NCBI GenBank assembly: GCA_965250115.1
Contig: CBDFNJ010000002.1
Span: 2,232,001-2,296,000 of the forward strand
DNA length: 64,000 bases
Reading direction: 5' to 3'
Origin: CBDFHB01 sp965250115
GTDB taxonomy: Bacteria > Acidobacteriota > Vicinamibacteria > Marinacidobacterales > SMYC01
Positions 26,234-36,286 of this stretch are shown here, one piece after another. The notes under the pieces were generated by a model, which saw nothing but the letters and a program-made list of their open reading frames with translations, was not told the origin of the DNA and did not search any database. How positions within the stretch are numbered: position 1 is the stretch's first letter; each line of letters opens with the position of its first letter. The position numbers and the translations under genes are program-made.

Positions 26234-27069
26234 ATGAATACCATGACTGGGCGTGCGTTGATCGTGGCCATCGTGCTGAGTCTTGCCGAGGTTCCAGCGA
26301 TGGCCCAGGCTGGGAACGAGCGCCTGGACGTGTCCAGATGCCGCGGCCGATCGAGGCCCTGGACAGCGTCTGGATAGAGGAGCTGACGATGATGGAGGTC
26401 AGAGACGCTATCCAGGAGGGGAAAACGACCGCGTTGATCTTGACGGGCGGTATCGAAGAGAACGGGCCGTATCTCGCGACGGGGAAGCACAACTAAGTGC
26501 TCCAGGTCATGGGCGAGTCTATCGCACGAGAGCTCGGCGATGCACTGATTGCTCCCATCGTGACGCTCGGGCCAGGCGATCCCGAGCGCGTAGGCACTCC
26601 CGGAACCGTGTACCTCTCCAGAGACACGTATAAGGCCGTTCTCAGAGACATGGCGACCAGCCTCAAGACGCAGGGTTTCACCGATATCTTCCTGTTGGGT
26701 GACAGCAACGGCAATCAGACCCCCATGAAGGAAGTCGCGGAGGAGCTCGCGGCCAGGTGGCACGGCGGTCCCGCCCGCGTGACGTTCACTCCCGAGTATT
26801 ACAACTATGACGACGTGCGGAAGTTCGAGAAGGAGGAGCTAGGCATCCACGAGGTTCTCGAGGGTCTGCATGACGATTACTACATCAGCTCCATCATGAT
26901 GAATGCCGATCCCACCTCGGTCCGCATGGAGCAGCGCGTCAAGGCGGGGAAGTTTGTCATCAATGGTGTCAGCCTGGCGCCGGCCGAAAAGACCATCGCG
27001 AACGGGAAGAAGATCATCGCATTCCGGACGAAAGCGACGGTCGATGCGATTCGGCGAGCGATGGAATAA
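26234..27069 (+). pseudogene. Creatininase-family amidohydrolase, two inactivating lesions
   Basis: The gene starts at ATG 26234 with a signal peptide (ALIVAIVLSLAEVPAMAQA). At about 26328-26340 the frame shifts by one base: the protein continues in the next frame as PRPIEALDSVWIEELTMMEV. At 26494-26496 an in-frame TAA follows GGIEENGPYLATGKHN, exactly where relatives carry Tyr, so a Tyr codon (TAC/TAT) became a stop. Downstream the frame stays open to 27069 (IARELGDALIAPIV, GFTDIFLLGDSNGNQTPMKE, TPEYYNYDDVRKF), so the rest is preserved. It lies between two divergent M14 paralogues. Creatininase-fold enzymes hydrolyse cyclic amides, which suits the peptide/amide theme of the region. Confidence 0.85.
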
Positions 27070-27190
27070 CCTCGACCGCGCGACGAGCGGATCGTGGCGA
27101 GCCCACACCCTTTCCACCACGAGCACGGATGTGCTAGTTTCCGGCTTTCAGAGACCCATCGTCTCGACGCGTAGCTTAGCAGGAGGAAAG

Positions 27191-30136
27191 ATGTCACGAA
27201 GGAATCCTCGCCTGTGGATGCATTTGCTGGTGGTCTCAGTGGTCGGTATAACGCTGGGGTTGGCGCCCCAGGCTTTGTCCCAGCGAAACATCCCTACGCC
27301 GTTCGAACAGCTCGGCTTCAACCTCGGCGACGACTACCGGCTAGCCAACTTTCAGCAGCTGCTCGAGTACTGGCAAAGGCTGAGCCAGGAATCCGATCGT
27401 ATGCTCCTCGAGCAAATCGGCACGAGCGAGGAAGGCCGGCCCATGGTGATGGCGATCGTTACTTCGCCCGAAAACCACCGGAACCTGGACCGCTACAAGG
27501 AAATCTCCAGACATCTGGCGCTAGCCGAAGGGCTAACCGACGACCAGGCCCGACAACTGGCCGCAGAAGGAAAGGCCGTTGTCTGGATCGACGGCGGCCT
27601 GCACGCCACAGAAGTCCTCGGGGCGCAGCAGCTCATCGAGCTCGTCTACCGGATGGTCAGCCGAGACGACGCCGAAACGCTTCGTTTCCTCGATGACGTG
27701 ATCCTCTTGGCTGTCTGCGCGAACCCCGACGGGCTCGATCTGGTAGCCGACTGGTACATGAGCAACCCGGAGCCCACGAAGCGCACCACTCGGTGGGTCC
27801 CGCGGCTCTGGCAGAAGTATGCGGGAGGCAACAACAACCGGGACTTCTACATGTCGACCCAGTCGGAGACCACGGCCATGAACGACATTCTGTATCGGCA
27901 GTGGTTCCCCCAGATCGTTTACAACCATCACCAGAGCGGACCCTCGGGAGTGGTGCTCTTCGCCCCGCCCTACCGCGGCCCGTTCAATTACAACCTCGAC
28001 CCGCTATTGGTCGTGAGCATCGATACGGTGGGAGCCGCCATGCACAGCCGCTTCTTGCGGGAAGGGAAGCCCGGCGCGACCATGCGGCACGGGGGCACCT
28101 ATAACACCTGGTGGAACGGCGGATTACGCACGACGCCCTATTTTCACAACATGATCGGGCTGCTTACCGAGATGAACGGCAGCCCGAATCCGATCTGGAT
28201 TCCCTTTATTCCGCACAAACAGCTCCCCAGCAACGACCTGCCGGCCCCCATTGCTCCGCAGTTGTGGCACTTTCGGCAGTCGATCGAGTATTCGATGACC
28301 TCCAACCGAGCGGTGCTCGATATCGCGTCGAAGTTGCGCGAGGACTTTCTCTTCAATATCTACCGAATGGGGAAGAACTCGATCGAGCGCGGCGGCCGCG
28401 ACCACTGGACGCTCGACCCGGCGCGAGTCGCCGCCGTTGAAGTGGCGATGGCCGCCGACGCAGAAGTGGAAGCAAATCGCGGCGGGGAAGCGCAGGAAGA
28501 GCGCCGCGGCCGCTCGGCTGCTGAGCAGTTCGAGAGCCCGCTCGTGCGCAACCCGGGCCTCGAGCCCGAGGAAGAAACGAGCTGGGCGGCGCTCGAGTAC
28601 TACGAGGAGACCCTCCTCGACCCCGCGGCGCGCGACCCGCGCGGCTTCATCATCCCCTCCGACCAGGACGACTTTCTCACCGCCACCAAGTTCGTCAACA
28701 CGCTGATCAAAAACGGCGTCGCCGCGCATCGCGCCACCGGCGCCTTCGAGGTCGCCGGCAAGAGCTACGCCGCGGGATCCTACGTGATCAAGTCGGCCCA
28801 GGCCTTTCGGCCCTTCGTGTTCGATATGTTCGAGCCACAGGTTCACCCCGACGACTTTGCCTACCCGGGTGCGCCTCCGACGCCTCCCTACGACATCGCC
28901 GGTTGGACGGTCGCTTACCAGATGGGCGTCGAGTTCGATCGCATCCTCGACGGATTCGACGGCCCCTTCGAGAAGATCGAAGGATTCGCCGAACCGCCGC
29001 AAGGCTCGGTAGCTGGCGAGGAGGGCGCCACGGGTTTCCTGCTGAGCCCGCGGCCGAACGACGCCTTCATCGCCATCAACAGACTGCTGGCCGGCGGCGA
29101 GGAGGTCTACCGGTACACCGAGCCCCTCACCGCCAGTGACAGCCCCTACCCAGCCGGAACCATCTATGTGCGTGCCAGCGCATCTGCGGTTCCCATGCTG
29201 CGGAGGTTGGCCGAAGAGAAGGGCCTGAGCTTCGAGGGCACCTCGGCCCCACCCGCGGGCGGGAGGGTGCAGCTTCAACCGGTCCGCCTCGGGTTGTGGG
29301 ACCGGTACGGCGGATCGGTGGCGTCCGGCTGGACGCGTTGGATCCTCGAGCAGTTCGAGTTCCCGTTCGAGCTCGTCTACCCGCCGCGGCTCGACGCCGG
29401 GGATCTGACGACGGAGTTCGATGTGCTGGTCCTCGTGGGCGATCCCCCTGGACCGGCCGGCCGGCCGCGCCCCGGTCAGATTCAAGCCGTGCCCGGCGTC
29501 GAGCCGAGGCCGCTCGTCGGCGACGGGGCACCGCCCCGAAACACCGGCCCGCCCCTTGACATCGTCCCCGCCGAGTACCACGACCGGCTCGGGCGCGCGA
29601 CGGTCGACAAAACCATCCCGGCGCTGCGACAGTTCGTCGAGGACGGAGGAACGATCGTCGCGATCGGAAGTACCGCCCCTAACCTCGCGGTTCATCTAGC
29701 GATTCCGATCGACAGCTCTCTGGTGGAACGCGACCCGAAGGGCAAGGTCAGGCCTCTGCCGAGGGAGAAGTTCTACGTACCCGGCTCGGTCCTCGAGGCG
29801 CAGGTCGATACCGATCACCCCGTCGCCTGGGGCCTGCGGGAACACACCGACGTCTTTTCGCACCGCAGTCCGGCCTGGCGGCTGCGGCCCGACGCCCCCT
29901 CGCAAGGTGTTCGCGCAGTTGTCTGGTTCGGGGAGAATCCGTTGCGCAGCGGTTGGGCCTGGGGCGAGACTTTCCTTCAGGGCAGCGTCGCCGCGATCGA
30001 GGCCCGCCTCGGCGACGGCAGAGTGGTGCTGTTCGGGCCCGAGATCACTTTCCGAGGCCAGCCCCACGGCACGTTCAAGTTCCTGTTCAACTCCATCTAT
30101 TTTCGACCAGAACCGGAGCTGCCTCCGTCGGAATGA
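27191..30136 (+). CDS. Exported M14-like zinc metallopeptidase (paralogue 2)
   Basis: A 981-residue secreted protein, colinear with the gene at 23175-26126. The signal peptide ends near LGLAPQALSQ. The zinc motif is GLHATEV with H138 and E141, ANPDGLDLVADWY is conserved, and the third His is in NHHQSGPSG. One insertion with acidic and arginine stretches lies near residues 420-450, and a proline-rich insert near 760-790. The ATG at 27191 is directly preceded by AGGAGGAAAG, a strong ribosome site. An upstream open frame to 26903 lies in the creatininase remnant and is rejected. Likely periplasmic or outer-membrane-exported peptidase. Confidence 0.9.
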   Translation: MSRRNPRLWMHLLVVSVVGITLGLAPQALSQRNIPTPFEQLGFNLGDDYRLANFQQLLEYWQRLSQESDRMLLEQIGTSEEGRPMVMAIVTSPENHRNLDRYKEISRHLALAEGLTDDQARQLAAEGKAVVWIDGGLHATEVLGAQQLIELVYRMVSRDDAETLRFLDDVILLAVCANPDGLDLVADWYMSNPEPTKRTTRWVPRLWQKYAGGNNNRDFYMSTQSETTAMNDILYRQWFPQIVYNHHQSGPSGVVLFAPPYRGPFNYNLDPLLVVSIDTVGAAMHSRFLREGKPGATMRHGGTYNTWWNGGLRTTPYFHNMIGLLTEMNGSPNPIWIPFIPHKQLPSNDLPAPIAPQLWHFRQSIEYSMTSNRAVLDIASKLREDFLFNIYRMGKNSIERGGRDHWTLDPARVAAVEVAMAADAEVEANRGGEAQEERRGRSAAEQFESPLVRNPGLEPEEETSWAALEYYEETLLDPAARDPRGFIIPSDQDDFLTATKFVNTLIKNGVAAHRATGAFEVAGKSYAAGSYVIKSAQAFRPFVFDMFEPQVHPDDFAYPGAPPTPPYDIAGWTVAYQMGVEFDRILDGFDGPFEKIEGFAEPPQGSVAGEEGATGFLLSPRPNDAFIAINRLLAGGEEVYRYTEPLTASDSPYPAGTIYVRASASAVPMLRRLAEEKGLSFEGTSAPPAGGRVQLQPVRLGLWDRYGGSVASGWTRWILEQFEFPFELVYPPRLDAGDLTTEFDVLVLVGDPPGPAGRPRPGQIQAVPGVEPRPLVGDGAPPRNTGPPLDIVPAEYHDRLGRATVDKTIPALRQFVEDGGTIVAIGSTAPNLAVHLAIPIDSSLVERDPKGKVRPLPREKFYVPGSVLEAQVDTDHPVAWGLREHTDVFSHRSPAWRLRPDAPSQGVRAVVWFGENPLRSGWAWGETFLQGSVAAIEARLGDGRVVLFGPEITFRGQPHGTFKFLFNSIYFRPEPELPPSE

Positions 30137-30216
30137 ATTTTACGCAATCATCCGCTGCTATAAGCGGGTAATGCTGGGCTCGGGCGGCAAGCCTGTCTGG
30201 TCCAAAGGGAGTTGGA

Positions 30217-31567
30217 ATGAAGGAAGTCGATTCGACACACGGCGGCGGCTCCATTGGAACTGGCACGTCACGGCGCCGCTTTCTCGGTGGCTCGATGGCG
30301 GCAGCCTGTCGGCGAACCCGTTCACGGTGGCCGAGCTCGGGGCGCAGGCCGCGTTCACGACCGGCGGCGTCGAGGCCCTCAAGCCCAAAGGGCCGGTCGA
30401 CGAAGCCTACTGGCAGAAGATTCGGAAGGAATTCAACATCGTCGATGACATGACCTACATGAACACCGGCTCGCTGGGCCTGATGCCGAGGACCGTGTTC
30501 GACGCCCACGTCCGCTACCTGCGCGAGATCGCCGAGGATCCTCGGCGTGGGCGTTTTCGGGTGACCTGCGCTTCAAGGTTGCGGCCTTCGTGGGGGCTGA
30601 TCCCGAAGAGATATGTCTGACGCGTAGCACGACCGAAGGGATAAAGGTCCTCTGCGCGGGGCTCGACCTGAAGATGGGTGACGAGGTACTGATGTCGTCG
30701 CACGAGCACTGGGGCGGCTACGGTCCGTGGCGCGCCCGCGAGAAGCGGGAAGGCATCAAGGTCAGCACCGTCGTGATCCCGGCGCCGCCGGAAAGCGCCG
30801 ACCAGGTGATCGACATGGTCGAGAAGGCCATCACGCCGAAGACGCGCGTCCTCGTCGTGAGCCACCCGATCTACGTGACCGGGCTCCTCATGCCGATCAA
30901 GGGCCTGGCCGAGATGGTGCATAGAAAGGGACTGGTCATTGTGGTCGACGGCGCCCACGCGTTGGGCATGCTCGACCTCAACCTCCACGACTTCGGTGTG
31001 GACTTCTACGCGGCCTCGGGGCAGAAGTGGCTCATGGCCGGCACGGGAACCGGGGTCGCCTACTTCAAGCGCGACCTCCTGCCCAAGGTCTGGTCGGACA
31101 TGACTGTCTCTCCTTTTTCACCGGTCGTCGAGAACGACGACCCCAATTTGCGCGCCAGCAAGTTCGAACGGTCGGGCCAACGCAACATCCCCTCGCTCCG
31201 AGGCATGGGAGATGCGATCGACTTCCACAATGTGATCGGCAAGCAGAACGTCGAGGCGCGTATCCGGCAGCTGGCGGCACGGCTCAAGAACGGACTCGCG
31301 GAGATCCCCGGTATCAAGGTGGGGACCCCGATGTCGCCCGAGTTGAGCGGCGGGCTCACGACCTTAGCCATCGAGGGCGTACCGCAGTTGACCACCCTGA
31401 AGGTCTTCATGGAGCGCGAGGGCATCTTCATCCCTCGGTCACGCCTGAACCCGAGTGCGTTCCGGATCTCGACGCACATCTACAACTCTCCGGCCGAGGT
31501 CGACCGGGTCCTGGCGGTGGTGAAGCACATCGCCGAGAACGCCTCGAAATACAAGGCGGCGGTCTAG
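30217..31567 (+). pseudogene. Tat-exported class V aminotransferase fold protein, two frameshifts
   Basis: Three frames together form one protein. The first (from ATG 30217, after GGGAGTTGG) encodes a twin-arginine signal, TSRRRFLGGSMAAA. The second frame gives SANPFTVAELGAQAAF and DDMTYMNTGSLGLMPRTVFD to about 30545. The third frame continues VGADPEEICLTRSTTEGIKV and runs to the stop at 31567, including VIVVDGAHALGM and SGQKWLMAGTGTGV with the PLP-binding Lys. This is the isopenicillin-N epimerase/cysteine desulfurase-like branch. Both shifts are -1 relative to the previous frame. Intact, it would act in the periplasm on amino-acid-like substrates. A decayed gene is the simplest reading; assembly error is the alternative. 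Confidence 0.82.
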
Positions 31568-31612
31568 ATTCAGTGGCCGTTGAGGCCGAAGTCGATCCAG
31601 ATGACTGCCTTC

Positions 31613-34495
31613 TCAATCACGCGAAGGGTTTGGGTCTGCATCTGCATCAACGCGAACCGTCGTGGTCAGGCTCGTGCCGTTCGCCGTGAGCTTCACGCCG
31701 TAGTCGCCGGGCTGGACCAGGTCGCCTGCGCCCAGCGAAGGTTCGGCCTGGAGCCGCTGGTCCTCGGTCCGCCGCGCCAGCTCTAACTGCGCCGGCCCGC
31801 GGTTTTTCCGCAGATCCCACACGACGCGGTTGATCCCTGCCTCGGCCGGCCCGTTCAGCTCGCGGATGACCGCGCCTGTGACATCGACGATTTGGATGCT
31901 TGTGGGCGCGACGGCGGCGGTCTTCAGGTAGTAGCTGATGAACGTGCCGTCGGGTGGGTTCTCGCCGCGGAAGATCGAAAGCCCGCCGCCGTTGTTCTCT
32001 GTCCGGTCCTCGTTCCACAGGACGCCGGCCCGCGGCTTGAAGAGATGCGCGTCTCCTCGCAGCACTTCGTCGGTCAGCTGCTGGAGTGGTGTGACGTCGT
32101 CCAGGATGTACACGCTGCGGCCGTGCGTGCCCAGTACGAGATCGCTGTCGCGTGGATGGACGACGAGGTCGTCGCAGATCGTCGCCGGAAGGTTGTTCAT
32201 GAACCTGACCCAGTGCGTCCCGGCATCGATCGAGATGAAGAAGCCCATCTCGGTGCCCACGTAGAGGAGCCGGGGATTGCGTGGATCCTCTTTGACGACG
32301 TTGATATGCCCGAATTCGGGCAGGTTACTGCTGATCTTCGTCCAGCTCTGACCGAAATCGGTCGTCTTGAAGAGGTGGGGCCGGAAGTCGCCGCTCCGGT
32401 GCCCGTCGAAGACGACGTAGGCGGTCGCCGCGTCGAAATGCGATGCCTCGATCGACTCTATGTAGTAGCTCGCGTCGAAGCGGTCAACACGATCGACGAC
32501 GTTCGTCCAGCTGGTGCCCCCGTCGCGCGAGACCTGCAGGTTTCCGTCGTCGGTACCGACCCAGAGCACGCCCGGCACGACAGGCGATTCGGCAATCGAG
32601 TAGATCGTCCCGTACCACGCGACACCGTCGTTCTTGCGGGCGATCGGCCCGCTGTTGGGGAGGCCCATGATCGACAGCGTCTCGCGGTCGATGCCTCTCG
32701 TGAGATCCGCTGTCTCCGTCCAGGTATTACCACGGTCGAGCGAACGAAAGAGCTTGTTGCCGCCGTAGTAGAGCACTCGCGGGTTGTGCGACGAGATGAG
32801 CAGCGGGGGGTTCCAGTTGAAGCGGTAGGTCTCGTTGTCCGCCGGCTCTGGCACGACGTTGCTGGTGCCTGCGGTCGATCCCACGCCGACGGGCGTGACG
32901 ACCGGATCGGGATCACCGCTGCCCGCGGGGCCCATCGGGCGGATGAGCGTCCGCTTGCCTGACTTCAGATCGTAACGCCAGACGTTGCCGACATTAAACG
33001 GATTGCCGGTGAAGACGACGGCGTAGACGGTTGTCCAGTCGGCGGGGTCGACCTTCACGCCAAAACCGTCGCCGGGACCCACGTTGAGCTGGAACCAGTG
33101 CGATCTCGTGATGCCGTTGGCGTTCCGCACGCGGCTCGGCCCGCCCCATGATCCGTTGTCTTGTGTCCCTCCGTAGACGTAATACGGGCGGCGCATGTCC
33201 GTGCCAATTTCGTAGAACTGGCCTAGGGGGAGCGCGTCCTGGAATTGCCAGGAGTCACCGCCGTCCCAGGAGAACTGCACGCCGCCGTCATGACCCAAAA
33301 TGAGATGCTTCGGGTTGCCGGGGTCAATCCACAACGCGTGCGAGTCGATGATTCTATATCCGAAGTAGGGAGCTTTGCGGTCAGGCAGCTGGCCGAGGAC
33401 GGCGAAGGTTTTGCCGCCGTCGATCGACTTCCCGATTGCCTTGCCCTGACCAGGCAAGTACACGACGCGCGCGTCTGCGGGATCGACCTGGACAACGTTC
33501 GAGTAGAAGGGGCGGCCGATGAAGTTGCTTGCGATCCGCCACGTATCGCCCCGGTCGTCCGACCGCCAGAGGCCGGTGCGATTTGGATCGGGCCCATCGG
33601 CGGCTGGCGGGCCTGAGGCCGGTCCCTTCTCAACCAGCGCATAGATGATGCGCGGATCCTTGCGGAACACACTGAGGCCGATGCGTCCCATGTTGGTCTC
33701 ACCCAGTCCCGCCGTGATGCGACGCCAAGTCCGGCCCGCGTCGGTCGTCTTCCACAGCCCGCTCCCCGGACCGCTGCCACTGAAACCCCATGAAGTTCGC
33801 CGCCGCTGATACGAGGCGGCCATCACGATCCGGCTGTCCGTCGGATCGACGACGACATCCGTGAAGCCCGTGTCGGTATCGATGAACTTGCTCTTCGCCC
33901 ACGTCCGTCCGCCATCGGTCGTTTTGTAGAGACCGCGCTCCTCGCTCGCCTTGAACAGGTGCCCAACCGCCGCAACGTAGACGACGTTCGGATCTCCGGG
34001 ATCGATCGCGATACGCCCTATGTGACCGCTGTCGGCGAGACCCATCGAGGCCCAGGTCTTGCCGGCGTCCGTCGACTTGAACACACCGCAGCCGTACGAG
34101 GTACTCTGGCGGTTGTTCGCTTCGCCGGTACCGACCCACACGATGTCGGAGTCCGTCGACGCGATGGCGATGGCGCCCACGTCGATGCACGGTGCCTGAT
34201 CGAAAACCGGCACCCAGGTCGTGCCATTATTGACGGTCTTCCAGACGCCGCCCGTTGCGGCGCCGACATAAATGATAGACGGGTCGTCCTCAACCGCTGC
34301 GATGACGGCGACCCGACCACCGGTGTTGACTGGACCGATGGGACGCCAGGAGAAAGCCTTGACAAGCTCTTGCTGCTGGTCTTGGGCGGATTGAGTGCTC
34401 GCCGATTCGACGGCCTGCGCCGCAGGTTGTGATGCCGAGGCGATCAGAGCGAATACGACACTCGTTCTTCCAAGAGCCGAAAGAAAGCGGACCAT
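31613..34495 (-). CDS. Exported BNR/VPS10-type beta-propeller protein (paralogue 1)
   Basis: A 960-residue secreted protein built of sortilin-like/BNR propeller repeats. The signal peptide covers residues ~1-30. Repeats with Asp-box character recur (GGVWKTVNNGTTW, FKSTDAGKTWASMG, YKTTDGGRTWAKSK, WKTTDAGRTWRRI, FSWDGGDSW, HLFKTTDFGQSWTKIS, MGFFISIDAGTHW), about 10 in all. GTHGRSVYILDDVTPL near the end is typical for these proteins in Acidobacteriota. They are often annotated as glycosyl hydrolases without biochemical proof; binding of peptides or sugars is as likely. The TAAGGAGG site lies before the ATG at 34495. It is convergent with the aminotransferase remnant. Confidence 0.85.
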   Translation of the reverse strand: MVRFLSALGRTSVVFALIASASQPAAQAVESASTQSAQDQQQELVKAFSWRPIGPVNTGGRVAVIAAVEDDPSIIYVGAATGGVWKTVNNGTTWVPVFDQAPCIDVGAIAIASTDSDIVWVGTGEANNRQSTSYGCGVFKSTDAGKTWASMGLADSGHIGRIAIDPGDPNVVYVAAVGHLFKASEERGLYKTTDGGRTWAKSKFIDTDTGFTDVVVDPTDSRIVMAASYQRRRTSWGFSGSGPGSGLWKTTDAGRTWRRITAGLGETNMGRIGLSVFRKDPRIIYALVEKGPASGPPAADGPDPNRTGLWRSDDRGDTWRIASNFIGRPFYSNVVQVDPADARVVYLPGQGKAIGKSIDGGKTFAVLGQLPDRKAPYFGYRIIDSHALWIDPGNPKHLILGHDGGVQFSWDGGDSWQFQDALPLGQFYEIGTDMRRPYYVYGGTQDNGSWGGPSRVRNANGITRSHWFQLNVGPGDGFGVKVDPADWTTVYAVVFTGNPFNVGNVWRYDLKSGKRTLIRPMGPAGSGDPDPVVTPVGVGSTAGTSNVVPEPADNETYRFNWNPPLLISSHNPRVLYYGGNKLFRSLDRGNTWTETADLTRGIDRETLSIMGLPNSGPIARKNDGVAWYGTIYSIAESPVVPGVLWVGTDDGNLQVSRDGGTSWTNVVDRVDRFDASYYIESIEASHFDAATAYVVFDGHRSGDFRPHLFKTTDFGQSWTKISSNLPEFGHINVVKEDPRNPRLLYVGTEMGFFISIDAGTHWVRFMNNLPATICDDLVVHPRDSDLVLGTHGRSVYILDDVTPLQQLTDEVLRGDAHLFKPRAGVLWNEDRTENNGGGLSIFRGENPPDGTFISYYLKTAAVAPTSIQIVDVTGAVIRELNGPAEAGINRVVWDLRKNRGPAQLELARRTEDQRLQAEPSLGAGDLVQPGDYGVKLTANGTSLTTTVRVDADADPNPSRD

Positions 34496-34971
34496 GGGGA
34501 ACCTCCTTACGGGGTCTGATGTGTCGATGTAGGACGTTGTGCGAGGACCACCCGGGCAGTCTCGGTGGTCCCTGGATCCAGGTGATGCTGGAGCATGCGC
34601 TCGCGCTGCGCGAGGGGAACCGCAAAGCTCGTCTCGCCTTGGCTTCGCTGCTCTTGAATCACGGCGATGACCCTAGCAGAGGGGTCGAGAGTGTTCAAAT
34701 GCACGATGCTACTCGTAGGAGCGAGACTGCGGCGTGCCGAGCGATGCGACAGTAATAGTATTCGATAAGAATCTCGCCCGGGAGATTTCAAAAAACTGAA
34801 GTGTAGTCGTAGGGAGTTGAGAATGCCCTCGGCCCGGTCCGAACTGCCTCACGCTAGTGACGTGCGCCCAACCAACACTTGACCGTTGTGCGCAAGTCCG
34901 GCATACTCTGCAATCGTTTGCAGCGGCCCGAATCTGCCAGATAGCGGCGGCATGCCAGACGGAAACTTTCT
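34496..34971. other. 476-base gap between the propeller gene and the MFS/OsmC pair
   Basis: No gene is recognised. A minus-strand open frame (34507-34791) and a plus-strand one (34429-34755) show no family features. A promoter for the MFS gene is visible near the right end (listed separately). The gap marks the left edge of a two-gene segment of different character from its surroundings. Confidence 0.4.
34879..34907 (+). promoter_or_regulatory. Sigma-70-like promoter upstream of the MFS gene
   Basis: TTGACC (34879-34884) and CATACT (34902-34907) are separated by 17 bases. The predicted transcript would start near 34914, about 58 bases before the ATG at 34972. Confidence 0.4.
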
Positions 34972-36243
34972 ATGCCACGTGAAGCGCTCGAATCCGGCTC
35001 CAAGGTTGTAATCAGCAAACACGGTTTGTTCGTTATTCTGGCGGCAACTGCGGTTGCCTTGCTGGCAACACCGCTGGCGTCGCCGGCGATGCCCGAGATC
35101 GCCAGAGTCTTGGCCGAGAAAGCCAAAGACGAGCCTTTTGCAAGAGCTATCCTGAATGCCATCAGCATTCTGCCCGGCGATCCCAGTGTAATCTTCCTGG
35201 TCAAGTTCATCCTGTTATCGATTCCCGCCCTCTTCATTATCCTGGCCGCACCGCTGGTCGGCTGGTTGAGCGATAACATCGGCAGAAAAAGACTGCTCAA
35301 CACTTCGCTGCTGATCTTCGGCATCAGCGGTACCTCTGGCTATTTCGCCGACAGTTTCTTTTTCATGTTCATGGGCCGTGCCATCCTCGGATTGTCAATC
35401 GCAGGCATCAAGACCGCTACCGTGGCCATGGTTGGTGATTATTACGAGGGCCCGGAGCGTAACAGGGTCATTGGCTGGCAGGGCTCGGCTATGAAACTCG
35501 GCGGCGTGGTATTTATGCTGCTTGGCGGGTTTCTAGCCAATTTCAACTGGCAGGTGCCGTTCCTGGGTTACATTTTGGCGTTTGCCATCCTGCCCAGCGG
35601 GCTGATCGCGCTCAGCGAAGGCCTGCCTGCCGCCAAAGTAACCCAGGCGCGGGAAGCACGTGAAAGGCCGCCGGAAGTTCCGTTTTGGCCCTCGGCCTAC
35701 GTATTTGTGTCCGCGTTCCTGGCCTCGGGCCTGTTCTTTATCACTCCAGTACAGTTGCCGTTTTACCTGCGCAACGCGTTCACGGCTTCGCCGTTTGAAA
35801 TGGGTGCGGCGATCGCACTGGGCAATACCGTAGGCGCGCTGATTTCTCTCGTCTATCACAAGCTTAAGCGCCACATGAACTTCGTCGCCATCTATGCGAT
35901 TATCTTCCTGTCGATGGCTGTGGGTTACCTCGTCGTTGCCTCGGCATCCAGTTACGCTATCGCTCTGGTGGGCATGGTTTTGGCCGGCCTTGGCTTTGGG
36001 CTCTATGTGCCCAACCAAAGCAGTTGGATCTTGTCGATCGTATCGTCGAAGCGGCGCGGCTTCGGCGTCGGTCTGGTTACTACTGCGATGTTCCTGGGCC
36101 AGTTTTCCGCGCCCATCCTCGCACAGCCGTTTGTCGACCCGGCTAATCCCGCCGCAGTCTGGGTCGCGATGAGCGTAATTCTGATTTTCTTGAGCGCGTT
36201 GTATGCCGTGCTTTCACGGCTGAGCGGCAAACCCGTCGCCTGA
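34972..36243 (+). CDS. MFS transporter, proteobacterial-looking
   Basis: A 423-residue major facilitator protein with about 12 helices. GWLSDNIGRKRLL (near residue 98) is motif A, and FMGRAILGLSIAGIKTATVAMVGDYY is the helix 4-5 signature. The substrate cannot be told; the general layout is that of drug or small-molecule exporters. The DNA is less GC-rich and uses codons differently from the M14 and propeller genes beside it (by eye). There is no obvious Shine-Dalgarno before the ATG, unlike the neighbours. It is followed 43 bases later by an OsmC gene on the same strand. I take the pair as a possibly transferred cassette. Confidence 0.85.
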   Translation: MPREALESGSKVVISKHGLFVILAATAVALLATPLASPAMPEIARVLAEKAKDEPFARAILNAISILPGDPSVIFLVKFILLSIPALFIILAAPLVGWLSDNIGRKRLLNTSLLIFGISGTSGYFADSFFFMFMGRAILGLSIAGIKTATVAMVGDYYEGPERNRVIGWQGSAMKLGGVVFMLLGGFLANFNWQVPFLGYILAFAILPSGLIALSEGLPAAKVTQAREARERPPEVPFWPSAYVFVSAFLASGLFFITPVQLPFYLRNAFTASPFEMGAAIALGNTVGALISLVYHKLKRHMNFVAIYAIIFLSMAVGYLVVASASSYAIALVGMVLAGLGFGLYVPNQSSWILSIVSSKRRGFGVGLVTTAMFLGQFSAPILAQPFVDPANPAAVWVAMSVILIFLSALYAVLSRLSGKPVA

Positions 36244-36286
36244 GCCGACAAGAGACCCAGCAAGTAGACAAGACATTCACTGACAA

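Noticed and set aside
26903..27190. Longer N-terminus for the M14 gene at 27191
   Set aside because: The extra residues lie over the creatininase remnant and would put the signal peptide about 100 residues inside the protein; the AGGAGG before 27191 fixes the start.
28124..29695. 523-codon minus-strand open frame
   Set aside because: It is antisense to the M14 gene at 27191 and has no recognisable domain.
34429..34755. 108-codon plus-strand ORF across the propeller gene start
   Set aside because: It overlaps the signal peptide of the propeller gene on the other strand and its composition is that of a shadow frame.
34507..34791. 94-codon minus-strand ORF upstream of the propeller gene
   Set aside because: No family features, no ribosome site, and it lies in a non-coding-looking gap.
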